Positions 52,077-62,224 are shown, numbered from the stretch's first letter. The stretch: 64,000 nt of DNA from Reinekea forsetii (GCF_018860385.1 NZ_JAHKPH010000013.1:124001-188000); one strand, 5' to 3'. Program-made: numbers and translations. The notes: generated by a model from the sequence alone, not told the origin.

Positions 52077-52100
52077 AAAAAGCCCTTAATAGGGCTTTTT
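52077..52100. terminator. bidirectional intrinsic terminator between pxpC and tolC
   Basis: AAAAAGCCCT and AGGGCTTTTT form a 10-bp stem with a 4-base loop (TAAT). The A run on one side and the T run on the other serve both converging genes. Confidence 0.92.
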
Positions 52101-52115
52101 GATTTCAAACTAAAA

Positions 52116-53441
52116 TTAATCGATCAAGAATTTTTCAATCTCTTCTAAATCGGATATCGATAATTGGCCCGCTTCATTTTTTAACTGCAAAAGATTTAAC
52201 ACGTAATCGTATCGTGAATTATTCAATGCGTTTTGGGCATTGAAAACCGCCAACTGCGCATTGAGCACTTCTACGATGTTTCGTGTTCCTACATCGTAAC
52301 CCACTTCGGTGGCTTGCAGGGCACTCTCACGAGATTTAAGCGCTTGGCGCTGAGCTTCAACATTTAACGCGTCAGCACGAACCGTGCGGTAATAGTTACC
52401 GACCATCACCTGCTTAGCACGCTGCTGCGCAATAAGGCTTTGCTCGGCAATATTATTTTGAATTCCTTTCATGGCGATGTCGGCTTCGGTAGAACCACCG
52501 GTGTATAACGGCACGCTGATTCTTAAACCGTAGCTCGCACTCCAATGAGTTTCATCGCTGTAATCGGTTGCAATGTCATCTCCAAATGAATCGTTATAAT
52601 TCACAGAAATTGAACCCGTGAGTGAAGGGAGTTTGGTTTGTTTAGTTGCGCGCAATGCCAACTCACCATTTTCCATATCTTTCTTGGCTTTTAATATGGA
52701 TGGGTGATTCTCAATGGCGAAGTCGATCCAACTTTGCATGCCTTCAATAGCAGGTGCTTTTATTGGCATCGCATCGGATAACTTCTTTGCACCTTCGAAA
52801 TTTGCACCGGTAGAAATAGAAACGGTTTGCATGGCGATATCGTATTGCGCTTCGGCACGAATCAGCGCCACTTTTGATTGATCTAATGCGGCACTGGCAT
52901 CGAGCACATCGGTAATGGTAACCAAGCCAACTTCATAACGTTGGTTTGTTTGATCGTACTGACGCTCAACAGCTTCTACCTGAGCTTTGGCCACCTCTAG
53001 CGCATCTTGAGCTCGCATTACGCTGATGTAATTTTGCGCAACATCAACAATAAGCTCCTGTTCTTTCAGTTTCGTGGCTATTTCTGCCGCCGATGCGTTT
53101 ACTTTTAGTGCATCGTAGGCGCTAAAGGCCGCTAAATTAAACAAATTTTGATTCAGAGAAACTCCCGCGCCAACCGATTGAACACCAAAATAAGGCGTAA
53201 AAGCATCTTCCCCATTTTCACTGTTCACGCCATAAGAGGCCGATGCGGAAACAGACGGCAATAAATTAGCTAAACCGCTGGACACTTGTTCTTGCGCAAG
53301 TTGCTCTTGTAAGCGTGTGATTTCAAGCCCTGTATCGTTTTCTAGAGCTTGTTTGTAAGTATCAATTATAGATTGGGAGGCACTGGCAGCACCTGTGGCG
53401 GCTACAAAGCTTAGACAAGCGATCCATTGTTTAGTCTGCAT
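52116..53441 (-). CDS. tolC: TolC-family outer-membrane efflux channel
   Basis: 441 residues with a signal peptide (cleavage after GAASA, residue 21). Two repeated alpha-helical barrel halves follow (residues 25-220 and 230-430). Motifs include LLPSVSASASYGVNS, NVEAQRQALKSRESALQATE, GYDVGTRNIVEVLNAQLAVF and the paired MRYDQTNQRYEVGLVTITDV, matching TolC's coiled-coil repeats. The trimer spans the outer membrane and periplasm for type I secretion and multidrug efflux. It diverges from nudF, the arrangement seen around tolC in many Gammaproteobacteria. Confidence 0.94.
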   Translation of the reverse strand: MQTKQWIACLSFVAATGAASASQSIIDTYKQALENDTGLEITRLQEQLAQEQVSSGLANLLPSVSASASYGVNSENGEDAFTPYFGVQSVGAGVSLNQNLFNLAAFSAYDALKVNASAAEIATKLKEQELIVDVAQNYISVMRAQDALEVAKAQVEAVERQYDQTNQRYEVGLVTITDVLDASAALDQSKVALIRAEAQYDIAMQTVSISTGANFEGAKKLSDAMPIKAPAIEGMQSWIDFAIENHPSILKAKKDMENGELALRATKQTKLPSLTGSISVNYNDSFGDDIATDYSDETHWSASYGLRISVPLYTGGSTEADIAMKGIQNNIAEQSLIAQQRAKQVMVGNYYRTVRADALNVEAQRQALKSRESALQATEVGYDVGTRNIVEVLNAQLAVFNAQNALNNSRYDYVLNLLQLKNEAGQLSISDLEEIEKFLID

Positions 53442-53667
53442 GCGAAGTTCTCAAAGTTAGATGAGTTAATAGTATCATTATGGTGGAGCATTGTTGGCGA
53501 ATATAGCCCTATACTGAAGACCCAAAAGTCATAATAACAGCCCTATCGCACACTATTTACGCTTGTGCACGAAATGTGGATCTACTCAGACCCAATGCGA
53601 CACAAGCAAGCTCACCAATCTTTTGCTAAAATCACGCTTCTAACTCAACAGTACAGCAAGGTTATCG
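53442..53667. promoter_or_regulatory. divergent tolC-nudF intergenic region
   Basis: 226 bases hold the promoters for tolC and the nudF-led operon. No recognised repeat, small gene or riboswitch was seen. Confidence 0.4.
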
Positions 53668-54273
53668 ATGCAGCGTGACACTGACCAGTTTAAATACAAG
53701 ATAAAAGCTCGTAAATCACTTCATCAAGGCTTTTACACTATGGATAGCCTAACCGTAAGCCATCAACGCTTCGATGGTACGGAGCAAGAAATTAAACGCG
53801 AGTTGTTAGTGAGACCCGATGCTGTTTGCGCACTGCTGGTAGATTTCAACGCCGATAAGTTTGTTTTTGTTGAACAGTTTCGAGTTGGAGCCATGCAAGG
53901 CGATAATCCTTGGCTCATTGAATTGGTGGCCGGTCTAATAGATAAAGACGAATCGCCTGAAGAGGTTGGACGCCGAGAAGCTCAAGAAGAGGCCGGTGTA
54001 GAGCTAGGCAGAATGGAGCTCATTACTCAATATTACCCTTCCCCTGGTGGCACCAATGAGCGAATTCACTTATACGTTGCCGAGGTAGATAGCCGCGACG
54101 CCGACGGCATTCACGGGCTAGATGAGGAAAGTGAAGATATTCGTGTTGTAACACCCTCTATAGATGAAGGCTTAGCATGGCTAGCGAACGGCACCATTAA
54201 CAACGCCGCCAGCATCATTGCTTGCCAATGGTTTATGTTGAACAAAGAACGTCTAAAGCAACAGTGGTTATGA
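53668..54273 (+). CDS. nudF: ADP-ribose pyrophosphatase (Nudix)
   Basis: 201 residues. The Nudix box is complete: glycine, then ESPEEVGRREAQEEAGVELG (G-x5-E-x7-R-E-U-x-E-E-x-G-U), with the substrate-binding YYPSPGGTNERIHLYVAEVD segment characteristic of NudF. It cleaves ADP-ribose to AMP and ribose 5-phosphate and binds Mg2+. The start is preceded by AAGG. It overlaps the DUF1249 gene by four bases and leads a gene order (nudF, DUF1249, cpdA, parE) conserved in Gammaproteobacteria. Confidence 0.95.
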   Translation: MQRDTDQFKYKIKARKSLHQGFYTMDSLTVSHQRFDGTEQEIKRELLVRPDAVCALLVDFNADKFVFVEQFRVGAMQGDNPWLIELVAGLIDKDESPEEVGRREAQEEAGVELGRMELITQYYPSPGGTNERIHLYVAEVDSRDADGIHGLDEESEDIRVVTPSIDEGLAWLANGTINNAASIIACQWFMLNKERLKQQWL

Positions 54274-54710
54274 AAAAATACGTACCCGATGTCGCTCGAC
54301 ACGCCGCCATGTGTGAAGCCAACTTTGTGCGTATTCAGCGCTTGTTAGGCGATGCTACTGAACCGAGCTATCACTACAGCTGGCAAGATGCACAAAATGG
54401 CTTTATTAAGGTAGACGTTGATGTACTTGAGCGGTTCAAATACACCACCACAATTAAGCTCACCAAAACACTCGATTACATGCCTTTGCAGGCCAAGTCG
54501 GTAGAGCTTATTGTAAGATTGTATGATGATGCACGAATGGCCGAAGTCGTCACGCTAAGCCAGGGCCAGCAGCTGGCCGGCGTGTACCGATACCCCAATA
54601 ACCAAATGTACCAAATTGATGAAAAAGCCCAGGCCAACCACTTTTTAGGAGAATGGCTAAGCCACCTGCTTAGCCATGGACTCAGTCAAAAGCAATGGTC
54701 ACCAAGTTAA
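54270..54710 (+). CDS. yqiB: DUF1249 (YqiB-like) protein
   Basis: 146 residues, close to E. coli YqiB (about 140). It reads YVPDVARHAAMCEANFVRIQ, FIKVDVDVLERFKYTTTIKL, VELIVRLYDDARMAEVV and MYQIDEKAQANHFLGEWLSH. The start is the ATG at 54270 overlapping the nudF stop (ATGA); a longer frame from 54222 would lie mostly within nudF. Its biochemical role is not known. The position between nudF and cpdA is the usual one. Confidence 0.92.
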   Translation: MKKYVPDVARHAAMCEANFVRIQRLLGDATEPSYHYSWQDAQNGFIKVDVDVLERFKYTTTIKLTKTLDYMPLQAKSVELIVRLYDDARMAEVVTLSQGQQLAGVYRYPNNQMYQIDEKAQANHFLGEWLSHLLSHGLSQKQWSPS

Positions 54711-54840
54711 GCACACTGAAAGTTAAAAAATTGACGCATAAATGTTGACTAGGTCACGATTTGTGCTGGTATTTGCCCGCATTTAATGACATCGTCTACA
54801 CTGATTGTGTATAACAGTTTTTTTTCACGTACATGGAATA

Positions 54841-55641
54841 ATGACCGCAATGGAAAGAGCGCTCTCGCTGGTCCAAATTACGGACCCACATCTTCACGCC
54901 AAAGCCGATGGAACCTTGCTTGGCATGAATACAGAAGACAGCCTAAAGCTAATTGTTGAGCGCGTTCAAGAAGAAGTGGACCATATCGATCTCATATTAG
55001 CCACCGGCGATATTGCTCAAGACAGCAGTGTTGGTGCTTACGAAAACTTCGTTTCGTTTGTTGCACCGCTCAATGCTCCCATGCGTTGGATTCCAGGCAA
55101 TCACGATAATCGAGACAACATGGCCACGGTAGCAAAGGGTACCGACTACGCTCAAGCCGTTACAGAGCTTGGCGATTGGGTCATTGTCATGCTCGATTCT
55201 GTCGTGGCTCGCAAAGTCTATGGCAACCTTGCACAAGACCAGTTAGATATCCTAAAGGCGGCGCTTGATCAGCACCATGATAAACACATTCTCATTGCTT
55301 TTCACCACCACCCTATATTGATGGGCAGCCAGTGGATCGACAAAATTGGCGTGAAAAACTCAGAAGAATTTCAACAATTAATTGCGCCTTATAAGAATAT
55401 ACGCGCCATTGTTTGCGGCCACGTGCATCAAGCCAGCGATGTTATGTTTAACGGCTTCCGATACATTTCAACCCCGTCTACCTGTGTGCAATTTTTACCC
55501 AAAAGCAAAGACTTCGGTATTGATTCATCCGGGCCAGGCTACCGATGCTTAACATTGCACCCTAACGGCGATATAGAGACCAGTATCTCTCGCATCGAAG
55601 GCGTCGACTTCAAAATAGATTACACCCAGCAAGGCTATTAG
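54841..55641 (+). CDS. cpdA: 3',5'-cyclic AMP phosphodiesterase CpdA
   Basis: 266 residues of the class III cyclic-nucleotide phosphodiesterase / calcineurin-like fold. The dinuclear metal ligands are DPHLH, LATGDIAQD, PGNHDNRD, AFHHHP and CGHVHQASD in the correct order. It hydrolyses cAMP and so sets CRP-dependent signalling. The start is the ATG at 54841, with GGAATA just before it. An in-frame GTG at 54805 would add twelve residues outside the family. It follows the DUF1249 gene after 130 bases. Confidence 0.93.
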   Translation: MTAMERALSLVQITDPHLHAKADGTLLGMNTEDSLKLIVERVQEEVDHIDLILATGDIAQDSSVGAYENFVSFVAPLNAPMRWIPGNHDNRDNMATVAKGTDYAQAVTELGDWVIVMLDSVVARKVYGNLAQDQLDILKAALDQHHDKHILIAFHHHPILMGSQWIDKIGVKNSEEFQQLIAPYKNIRAIVCGHVHQASDVMFNGFRYISTPSTCVQFLPKSKDFGIDSSGPGYRCLTLHPNGDIETSISRIEGVDFKIDYTQQGY

Positions 55642-55743
55642 CAGGTTACACCTAACCTCTTTCCAAGTAATAGCCTGTCGCTCTCTTTTCCGTTATCCTA
55701 ACCCCCTTGATTTTATTCGGTTTTTTTAAGAGGCACTCGTCAC

Positions 55744-57660
55744 ATGAGCAAGAACAACTACTCAGCTGAAGCCATTGAAGTTCTCAGCGGATTAGACCCT
55801 GTTCGTAAACGTCCGGGCATGTACACCGACACCACTCGTCCAAATCACTTGGCGCAAGAGGTGATCGACAACTCCGTGGATGAAGCCTTAGGTGGCTTTG
55901 CTAATCAAATAGACGTGACGCTCTATAAAGATAACTCGCTCAGCGTAACCGATAACGGCCGTGGCATGCCGGTTGATATTCACCCAGAGCACGGTATTCC
56001 TGGTGTTGAGCTCATTTTAACTCGACTCCATTCAGGAGGTAAGTTCTCAGGCAAAAACTACCAGTTTTCAGGCGGTTTGCACGGTGTAGGCGTCTCGGTG
56101 GTCAACGCTCTTTCAACCGTATTAGAAGTCACCGTAAAGCGAGACGGCGCTATTCATCGCATGGGCTTTCAAAACGGCGATAAAGCCACCGATATGGAAG
56201 TGATTGGGAAGTGCGCTAAAAAAGAAACCGGCACCACGCTTCGCTTTAAACCCGATGAATCTTATTTTGATACCGGCAAGTTTTTAGCCAGTCGCTTAAA
56301 ACACATTTTACGCGCGAAGGCCGTACTTTGCCCTGGCCTAACCATTAACTTTTTCAATGAAGAAAAAGATGAAACCGATACTTGGTTTTACGAAGATGGT
56401 TTAAAAGATTACTTACTCAGCGCAACTCAGTTTTATGAAACATTGCCTAAAGAACCCTTCACTGGTTCGTTCAGCAGCGAAACCGAAGCCGTAGATTGGG
56501 CCATACAATGGTTACCGGAAGGCGGCGAAGGCATTGGCGAAAGCTACGTAAACTTAATTCCAACCGCACAAGGTGGAACGCACGTTAATGGCCTACGCCA
56601 AGGCTTATTAGATGCGATGCGTGAGTTCTGCGAGTATCGCAATTTACTACCTCGCGGCGTAAAACTAAGCCCTGAAGATATCTGGGATAAATGTTCTCAC
56701 GTTTTATCTTTTAAAATGCAAGACCCTCAGTTTGCGGGCCAAACCAAAGAGCGTTTATCGTCACGCCAAGCATCCGCCTTTATTTCTGGTGTGGTGAAAG
56801 ACAGTTTTGCCTTGTGGTTGAACCAACACACCGATGTCGCCGAACTGCTAGCCGAGCTGTGTATTTCTAATGCCAATGCTCGTATGCGCAAGGCCAAAAA
56901 AGTTGCTCGTAAAAAAGTCACCAGCGGTCCTGCTCTGCCTGGTAAATTAGCCGATTGTTCCGGCAACGATGCCATGGCCGGCGAACTCTTCTTAGTGGAA
57001 GGTGATTCCGCAGGCGGCTCCGCCAAACAAGCGCGCGACAGAGTCACGCAGGCAATCATGCCGCTGCGCGGTAAAATCTTAAACACATGGGAAGTCGACA
57101 GCAGCGAAATTTTAGCCAGCCAAGAAGTTCACGATATTGCCGTTGCATTGGGTGTAGACCCAGATTCTGACAACATCGAAGGCTTACGTTACGGTAAAAT
57201 TTGCATCCTCGCCGATGCCGATTCAGACGGGCTTCACATTGCCACATTGCTGTGCGCACTGTTCGTTAAACACTTTAAAAAGCTGGTCGAAACTGGGCAC
57301 GTATATGTAGCGATGCCGCCACTATTCCGAATTGATATTGGCAAAGAAGTTTTTTACGCCCTAGACGATGACGAACGCATTGGCATTCTAAACCGCATAG
57401 AAGCCGAGAAAAAACGCGGTAAAGTACAAATTCAACGCTTTAAAGGCTTGGGTGAAATGAATCCAATGCAACTGCGTGAAACCACGATGGACCCAAACAC
57501 CCGTCGTCTAGTTCGACTCACCATTGAAGATGATCAAACAGATACCATGGAAATGATGGACATGTTGTTAGCTAAAAAACGTTCTGGTGATCGTAAGAAG
57601 TGGTTAGAAGATAAAGGCAACCTAGCTGATATTGAAACGGCTGTGGACGTTGCAGAGTAA
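55744..57660 (+). CDS. parE: DNA topoisomerase IV subunit B
   Basis: 638 residues, close to E. coli ParE (630). The GHKL ATPase part shows EVIDNSVDEALGG, VTDNGRGMPVDIHPE and SGGLHGVGVSVVNALS. The transducer part includes PTAQGGTHVNGLRQGL. The TOPRIM part shows VEGDSAGGSAKQARDR and DADSDGLHIATLL with the metal-binding Glu and DxD. It relaxes and decatenates DNA with ParC, which is not in this window. The ATG is preceded by AAGAGGCACT. E. coli has yqiA between cpdA and parE; that gene is absent here. Confidence 0.97.
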   Translation: MSKNNYSAEAIEVLSGLDPVRKRPGMYTDTTRPNHLAQEVIDNSVDEALGGFANQIDVTLYKDNSLSVTDNGRGMPVDIHPEHGIPGVELILTRLHSGGKFSGKNYQFSGGLHGVGVSVVNALSTVLEVTVKRDGAIHRMGFQNGDKATDMEVIGKCAKKETGTTLRFKPDESYFDTGKFLASRLKHILRAKAVLCPGLTINFFNEEKDETDTWFYEDGLKDYLLSATQFYETLPKEPFTGSFSSETEAVDWAIQWLPEGGEGIGESYVNLIPTAQGGTHVNGLRQGLLDAMREFCEYRNLLPRGVKLSPEDIWDKCSHVLSFKMQDPQFAGQTKERLSSRQASAFISGVVKDSFALWLNQHTDVAELLAELCISNANARMRKAKKVARKKVTSGPALPGKLADCSGNDAMAGELFLVEGDSAGGSAKQARDRVTQAIMPLRGKILNTWEVDSSEILASQEVHDIAVALGVDPDSDNIEGLRYGKICILADADSDGLHIATLLCALFVKHFKKLVETGHVYVAMPPLFRIDIGKEVFYALDDDERIGILNRIEAEKKRGKVQIQRFKGLGEMNPMQLRETTMDPNTRRLVRLTIEDDQTDTMEMMDMLLAKKRSGDRKKWLEDKGNLADIETAVDVAE

Positions 57661-57789
57661 GTAGTTGAGTAATTTGTTCTATTGCATTAGTTGCTAGGCA
57701 AGCTACAGGCGCGTATCGCTGCTCATTTGGTTTTGAGTTATATTTTTTGATTAATACTATTGCTCAATCTACTCAAGGACTATTTCGTG

Positions 57790-58176
57790 ATGACGACGAA
57801 CAACGACACCTTTGAAGACTTACTCAACATTACTGAAGATTCGCTCAAACCAGTAGTGATAAAGCTTAAAGAAGTTATTTTATCGCTCGACCCAAACGCG
57901 TGCGAAGTGGTTCGTTTAGGAGATAGAGCCGCTACTTATGGTGTTGGTCCTAAGAAGATGAGTGAAGGTTACAGCTATATTTTGCCGCACAAATCTTGGG
58001 TGAACTTAGGTTTTTACCAAGGTGCTCACTTAGATGACCCTTCTTCTTTGCTAGAAGGCACTGGCAAAAATATGCGTCACGTGAAAGTGAAATCGCTAGA
58101 GATGTGTGATCTGCCTGCCATAAAAACCCTCATTATCGATGCCTTAACTGAACGCCGCTCAGTACTTTCAAAGTAA
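57790..58176 (+). CDS. DUF1801-type small protein
   Basis: About 128 residues: FEDLLNITEDSLKPVVIKLK, LSLDPNACEVVRLGDRAATYG, SYILPHKSWVNLGFYQGAHL and KSLEMCDLPAIKTLIIDALT. The order (a helix, EVV-x-G-x-x-A-x-Y, a strand with W-V-N-L-G-F-Y, then a conserved helix) fits the YdhG/DUF1801 fold. The function is unknown. A GTG at 57787 with AAGGA 7 bases upstream is an equally good start. It stands alone between parE and the chemoreceptor gene. Confidence 0.85.
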   Translation: MTTNNDTFEDLLNITEDSLKPVVIKLKEVILSLDPNACEVVRLGDRAATYGVGPKKMSEGYSYILPHKSWVNLGFYQGAHLDDPSSLLEGTGKNMRHVKVKSLEMCDLPAIKTLIIDALTERRSVLSK

Positions 58177-58220
58177 ACTTACTTGCACTCCCTTTTTAAG
58201 CCATTCTTTAGTACGAGCAA

Positions 58221-58273
58221 CACCGAGTTTTTAGCTTATAAACGCTAAAGCTCGGTGAAGGTCGGCTTTTTTT
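58221..58273 (+). terminator. probable terminator after the DUF1801 gene
   Basis: CACCGAG (58221-58227) pairs with CTCGGTG (58251-58257), with an inner TTTAGC/GCTAAA stem. A run of seven T (58267-58273) follows after nine bases. The spacing to the T run is longer than ideal. Confidence 0.55.
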
Positions 58274-58306
58274 AAATAAAAAGTGGAGCAACTCCAAACT
58301 GGCAAC

Positions 58307-58334
58307 TAAAGTAATTACTGAGTTCGGCCGATAA
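58307..58334 (+). promoter_or_regulatory. FliA (sigma-28) promoter of the chemoreceptor gene
   Basis: TAAAG (58307-58311) and a perfect GCCGATAA (58327-58334) match the flagellar sigma-28 consensus. The spacing between TAAA and GCCGATAA is 16 bases, one more than the usual 15. It lies 36 bases before the chemoreceptor ATG. Confidence 0.8.
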
Positions 58335-58370
58335 CTGAACTACCTCCTTTAGAAACCAATTGGGTACGCT

Positions 58371-60047
58371 ATGTTTAAGTCTATCAAAATGAGAATCTAT
58401 GCACTGGCATTGCTTCCTCTGTTAATAATTGCAATTACTGCGATTTATTTATCTTCTAGCTCAATTAAGCAGCTCGGTGTGAACGTGCTTGGTACGACCG
58501 AAAACGCCATCATGGATGCCGAGCGAAATCGATTAAAGTCATTGCTTCACAGTGCGAATGCACTGCTTGAACCATACATTGCTATGCCTGGAGACTCTGG
58601 AAAAGAAGAAGGAATACAACTCCTTAAGAACTTTGTTTTTGATGAAGGGGTTGGCTACATATTTGGTTACGACTACACAGGTAATCGACTATTACTTGGC
58701 CCATCTGATGCTGGTTTAGGGAATAACTATTGGGATTTGCAAGATCAAACTCAACAATATTTGATCCGAGACATGGTTGACATTGCCAAGGGCAATAAAG
58801 AAGACTTCTATACTTACCACTTTCCCAAGCCAGGCGAAGATGAACCTAGCCCCAAGTTTTCTTACATCAGCGGCATCGACAAATGGAATATGTTCATTGG
58901 TCTTGGCTTGTACTTCGATTCGGTTGAAGGCGTACTTAACAACATCAATGATGATTTATCCGATGCGCAGCAATCAAGTGTATCTAAAACAACGTTCAGT
59001 ATCTTCTTAGTCATTGCGATTACAGCTGTTTTAGCCACTCTGGCAATTCGCACTATTTCTTCATCGCTCGATAAGCTATCTGAGTCGGTCGATGGTCTTG
59101 CCAGTGGTCGGGGTGATTTAACCATGACATTACCGATGCGTGGCATTTCGGAGTTAGATCATATTGCTTCGAGCTTTAACACCTTTATAGGTAGTTTGGC
59201 CGAAGACATTAAAAACTTAAAAGCGGCCAGTACCGAATTGAAATCAATGTCTGTTGCGGCAGGCTCTAAGCAGAAACAACTCTCTGTCGAAGTAGAAAGC
59301 CAACGTGAGAATACGTTGCAAGTTGCGGCAGCTATTGAGGAAATGAGCGCTACGGCATCAGAAATTGCCAGCAACGCTGAAAACACCAGCCATATTGCAG
59401 AAACAGTTCATTCTGAAATCAATGAAGTACTCGTACAGGTAAACACTTCGACGGATCGTATCAGTGATTTAAGTACGGTTCTTAATAACGTAGATAGTTC
59501 GGTCAGCGAATTGGTCGAAAATGTTCAAGGCATTCACCAAGCACTGGGTGTTATTCAAAGTATTTCTGAGCAAACTAACTTGCTTGCTTTAAACGCGGCG
59601 ATTGAGGCTGCTCGCGCAGGCGAACAAGGCCGAGGCTTTGCGGTTGTAGCCGATGAAGTACGCACACTCGCCCAACGCAGCCAACAAAGTACCGTTGAAA
59701 TTGGAGAAATACTGGACAAGCTCAGCGACAGCTCTAAACGATCATCTGAGGAGATGTCTACGACTATCGAGAGCCGAAGTGCGGTAATTGAAGCAATGAA
59801 TACCATTAAGACATTGGTTGAGTCGACCACAAATTCGATTGGTCAATTGACTGAGATGAATACGATGGTTGCCACTTCGGCCAATGAACAATCGGCCGTT
59901 GCTACCGATATTACCAAAGCCGTTTCAGACATTGCAAACAGTTCAGAAGAAATTCAACAGGGTACTGAGGAAACTCAAAGTCAGTTCGTTGAAGTGAACC
60001 GTTTGGCTGAAAACGTTGATGATGTGTCATCGGGCTTTAAAGTGTAA
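58371..60047 (+). CDS. methyl-accepting chemotaxis protein with a single Cache domain
   Basis: 558 residues. A membrane helix at 8-28 is followed by a periplasmic sCache-type sensor (about 35-200; [58 protein letters not shown]), a second helix near 205-225, a HAMP segment and a long signalling coiled coil. The hairpin tip reads [32 protein letters not shown], which contacts CheA/CheW. Likely methylation helices have paired Glu/Gln. The ligand is unknown; small carboxylates are common for this sensor type. Expression from a sigma-28 promoter ties it to the flagellar regulon. Confidence 0.93.
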   Translation: MFKSIKMRIYALALLPLLIIAITAIYLSSSSIKQLGVNVLGTTENAIMDAERNRLKSLLHSANALLEPYIAMPGDSGKEEGIQLLKNFVFDEGVGYIFGYDYTGNRLLLGPSDAGLGNNYWDLQDQTQQYLIRDMVDIAKGNKEDFYTYHFPKPGEDEPSPKFSYISGIDKWNMFIGLGLYFDSVEGVLNNINDDLSDAQQSSVSKTTFSIFLVIAITAVLATLAIRTISSSLDKLSESVDGLASGRGDLTMTLPMRGISELDHIASSFNTFIGSLAEDIKNLKAASTELKSMSVAAGSKQKQLSVEVESQRENTLQVAAAIEEMSATASEIASNAENTSHIAETVHSEINEVLVQVNTSTDRISDLSTVLNNVDSSVSELVENVQGIHQALGVIQSISEQTNLLALNAAIEAARAGEQGRGFAVVADEVRTLAQRSQQSTVEIGEILDKLSDSSKRSSEEMSTTIESRSAVIEAMNTIKTLVESTTNSIGQLTEMNTMVATSANEQSAVATDITKAVSDIANSSEEIQQGTEETQSQFVEVNRLAENVDDVSSGFKV

Positions 60048-60073
60048 CTATCAATGCCACCCGCTGACCAATT

Positions 60074-62224
60074 TTAGGCGGCGGGTGATTCAGGTTCTTG
60101 TTTTAATTCAATAGGCCAAGTAAAAGTAATCATCGCCCCGCAAGGTTCACAATCTCCAATAGTGATTTCACCCCCAATGGTTTCAATGGTTTTTTTAACA
60201 ATCGATAAGCCCATTCCACTGCCTTCGACTTCATCTCTTGGCTTCAACGTTTGGAATAACCCAAAGACCCTATCACGAAACTCTTCAGGTATTCCTGGGC
60301 CATCATCACAGACTTCAAATTGATAAAAAGCGCCTTTTTTACGCCAATCAATGGTTATTCTACCTTTAGGTCGATCATGGTGTTTCATTGAATTCGACAT
60401 TAAATTTCGAAACACTATGTCAATTAATGGCTTTGAAGTTGTTAATGTTGGTAGCGGATTTTTCACTTTCAATGTAAACCGCTGTGTCGGATTAATCATG
60501 TGAAAATCTTCGGTCACGAGCTTTTGTAAGTCGATCGATTCAAGCTCACCCAATACACTGCCGGCGCGAGCATACTGCAACAGCCCAGCCAGTAAACTTT
60601 CCATACGATTTATTCTTGAACGCATTAGCTGCAAGTGCTTTTTTGAATCAGCGCTAACACTGTCCATTAAATCTTCTTCTAACCAAGAAGCAATTTGATC
60701 AATACCTCTTAGTGGCGCTTTTAGATCGTGAGAGGCGACATAGGCAAATTGGTTTAATTCTTCGTTTTGGCGACTCAGTTCAGCTATGAATTTTTCTCGT
60801 TCGGAAATATCCACAATGGTTGCTTGAATCTTTCTTCCTTGTGGAGTCACCATTGAGGTTAAGCTAATTTCAATGGGAAACTCCGTTCCATCTTGCTTCA
60901 CGGCTTTATAGGCTATTTCAGAGGAAAGTTTCCCATGCGACAAAATTCCGAGATACTGTTGTCTTTGCTCGCTCAGTCTATCTAAGTCATCTTTGGGCAT
61001 TAGCATATCTATGTTTTGACCCAGCAACTCTGATCGCTTATAGCCAAACATTTTCTCAGCCTCTATGTTAACTAGCTCAATCATGCCTTTTTCATTTATT
61101 AATATTTTTGCGTAAGGGGCTGTCTCGATCATTTCTCGAAAAATCAGATCAAATTCAAGTTCCGATTTCAGTGCCAACTGTTTTTGTTCAAGCTTCATGT
61201 ATCGACTTGAGTAAATGAGATAAATCATGAAGGCTGTGATGACCACCAATATCAAAACTTCTAAATAAATCGCAGACATTAGGGTTTTGATGACAATTGG
61301 TCGCACTGCCGTCATTGCCGCTACCTGCAAAAAACGGTCTTGTTGATTTAATTCAATTTTTTCAGTCGTTATGAAATATCGTGTAAGTTCAGTAGATGTA
61401 CTCACCACTTGAATATCGGAATGCGCTTGATAATCATCAGAAAATTTTTGAGGAACGCCAAATTCAAAGCCAAAGTTTTTAGAACTTATCGGGTGTGCTA
61501 TATAATCTCCGGCTGAATTCATTAATAATATTTGAATGCTACTGCCATGAGTCTCTACTGCTTTGGCCATTTGATCGAGCCGCATGGTCATATCTACATT
61601 CAACAACAAAACGCCAAAAAGCTCACCTGCTTTTGTAAAAAGAGGAAGTCCAATGCGTACAACGGGTTGAAGTGGCGTCGTTAAAGCACCAAAATCGCGA
61701 TTTAGCTCAATATCCGAGATATAAATTTCGCCGGGGCTTAGTTTGCTTATATCTTGAAAGTAACCTCGTTTTGCTTTGGACTGCAATAAGTCGTCTTCAA
61801 CGATTGTTAGCTTTCCATTAAGCCGGTTCACACGCACAATTTCTTGACCGTCGTTAGCCAAGCCTATTAATCGTGCTTGCACAACTTGCTCATTAGACCC
61901 CATGTAAGCTTTGAAGATCTGTGCCAGCCGTTGGTTATTTTCACCATCATTTGGATTGTTAGAGAAATAGGCCTGCCCAGCGACAATATCGGCGACCAGC
62001 GGAGAATTCGCCAACATACGTACATCAGAAGCGTATTTATCAAAGTATTGCCGTAGTTCACGTGCCGCCGATTGGGCGTACAGGCTCGTATCGTTTATCG
62101 CTTCTTGTTCAGCCTGTTGGTAAACACTATAACCGTACATTACTGTAAAAAAAACTGAAACAGCTAACAGCAAGACTGCGGCTACACTGGCTTTAGGTTT
62201 AAGCAATCCTGGGGGACTAATCAT
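60074..62224 (-). CDS. membrane PAS sensor histidine kinase
   Basis: 716 residues. It has two membrane helices (about 15-35 and 325-345) enclosing a double-Cache sensor (residues 40-320; PVVRIGLPLFTKAGELFGVL, LNVDMTMRLD). A PAS domain follows (about 365-480; EMIETAPYAKILINEKGMIE, IEAEKMFGYKRSELLGQNI), then a HisKA domain with VASHDLKAPLRGIDQIASWL (phospho-His) and a HATPase domain with NSMKHHDRPKG, DDGPGIPEEF and GSGMGLSIV. It is predicted active and, lacking a receiver, should phosphorylate the adjacent regulator, whose gene overlaps by 8 bases. An in-frame TTG at 62227 precedes the ATG. Confidence 0.93.
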   Translation of the reverse strand: MISPPGLLKPKASVAAVLLLAVSVFFTVMYGYSVYQQAEQEAINDTSLYAQSAARELRQYFDKYASDVRMLANSPLVADIVAGQAYFSNNPNDGENNQRLAQIFKAYMGSNEQVVQARLIGLANDGQEIVRVNRLNGKLTIVEDDLLQSKAKRGYFQDISKLSPGEIYISDIELNRDFGALTTPLQPVVRIGLPLFTKAGELFGVLLLNVDMTMRLDQMAKAVETHGSSIQILLMNSAGDYIAHPISSKNFGFEFGVPQKFSDDYQAHSDIQVVSTSTELTRYFITTEKIELNQQDRFLQVAAMTAVRPIVIKTLMSAIYLEVLILVVITAFMIYLIYSSRYMKLEQKQLALKSELEFDLIFREMIETAPYAKILINEKGMIELVNIEAEKMFGYKRSELLGQNIDMLMPKDDLDRLSEQRQQYLGILSHGKLSSEIAYKAVKQDGTEFPIEISLTSMVTPQGRKIQATIVDISEREKFIAELSRQNEELNQFAYVASHDLKAPLRGIDQIASWLEEDLMDSVSADSKKHLQLMRSRINRMESLLAGLLQYARAGSVLGELESIDLQKLVTEDFHMINPTQRFTLKVKNPLPTLTTSKPLIDIVFRNLMSNSMKHHDRPKGRITIDWRKKGAFYQFEVCDDGPGIPEEFRDRVFGLFQTLKPRDEVEGSGMGLSIVKKTIETIGGEITIGDCEPCGAMITFTWPIELKQEPESPAA

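Noticed and set aside
60058-60087. Inverted repeat CACCCGC/GCGGGTG between chemoreceptor and kinase genes
   Set aside because: The arm lies partly in the kinase coding end and has no T run, so it is too weak to call a terminator.
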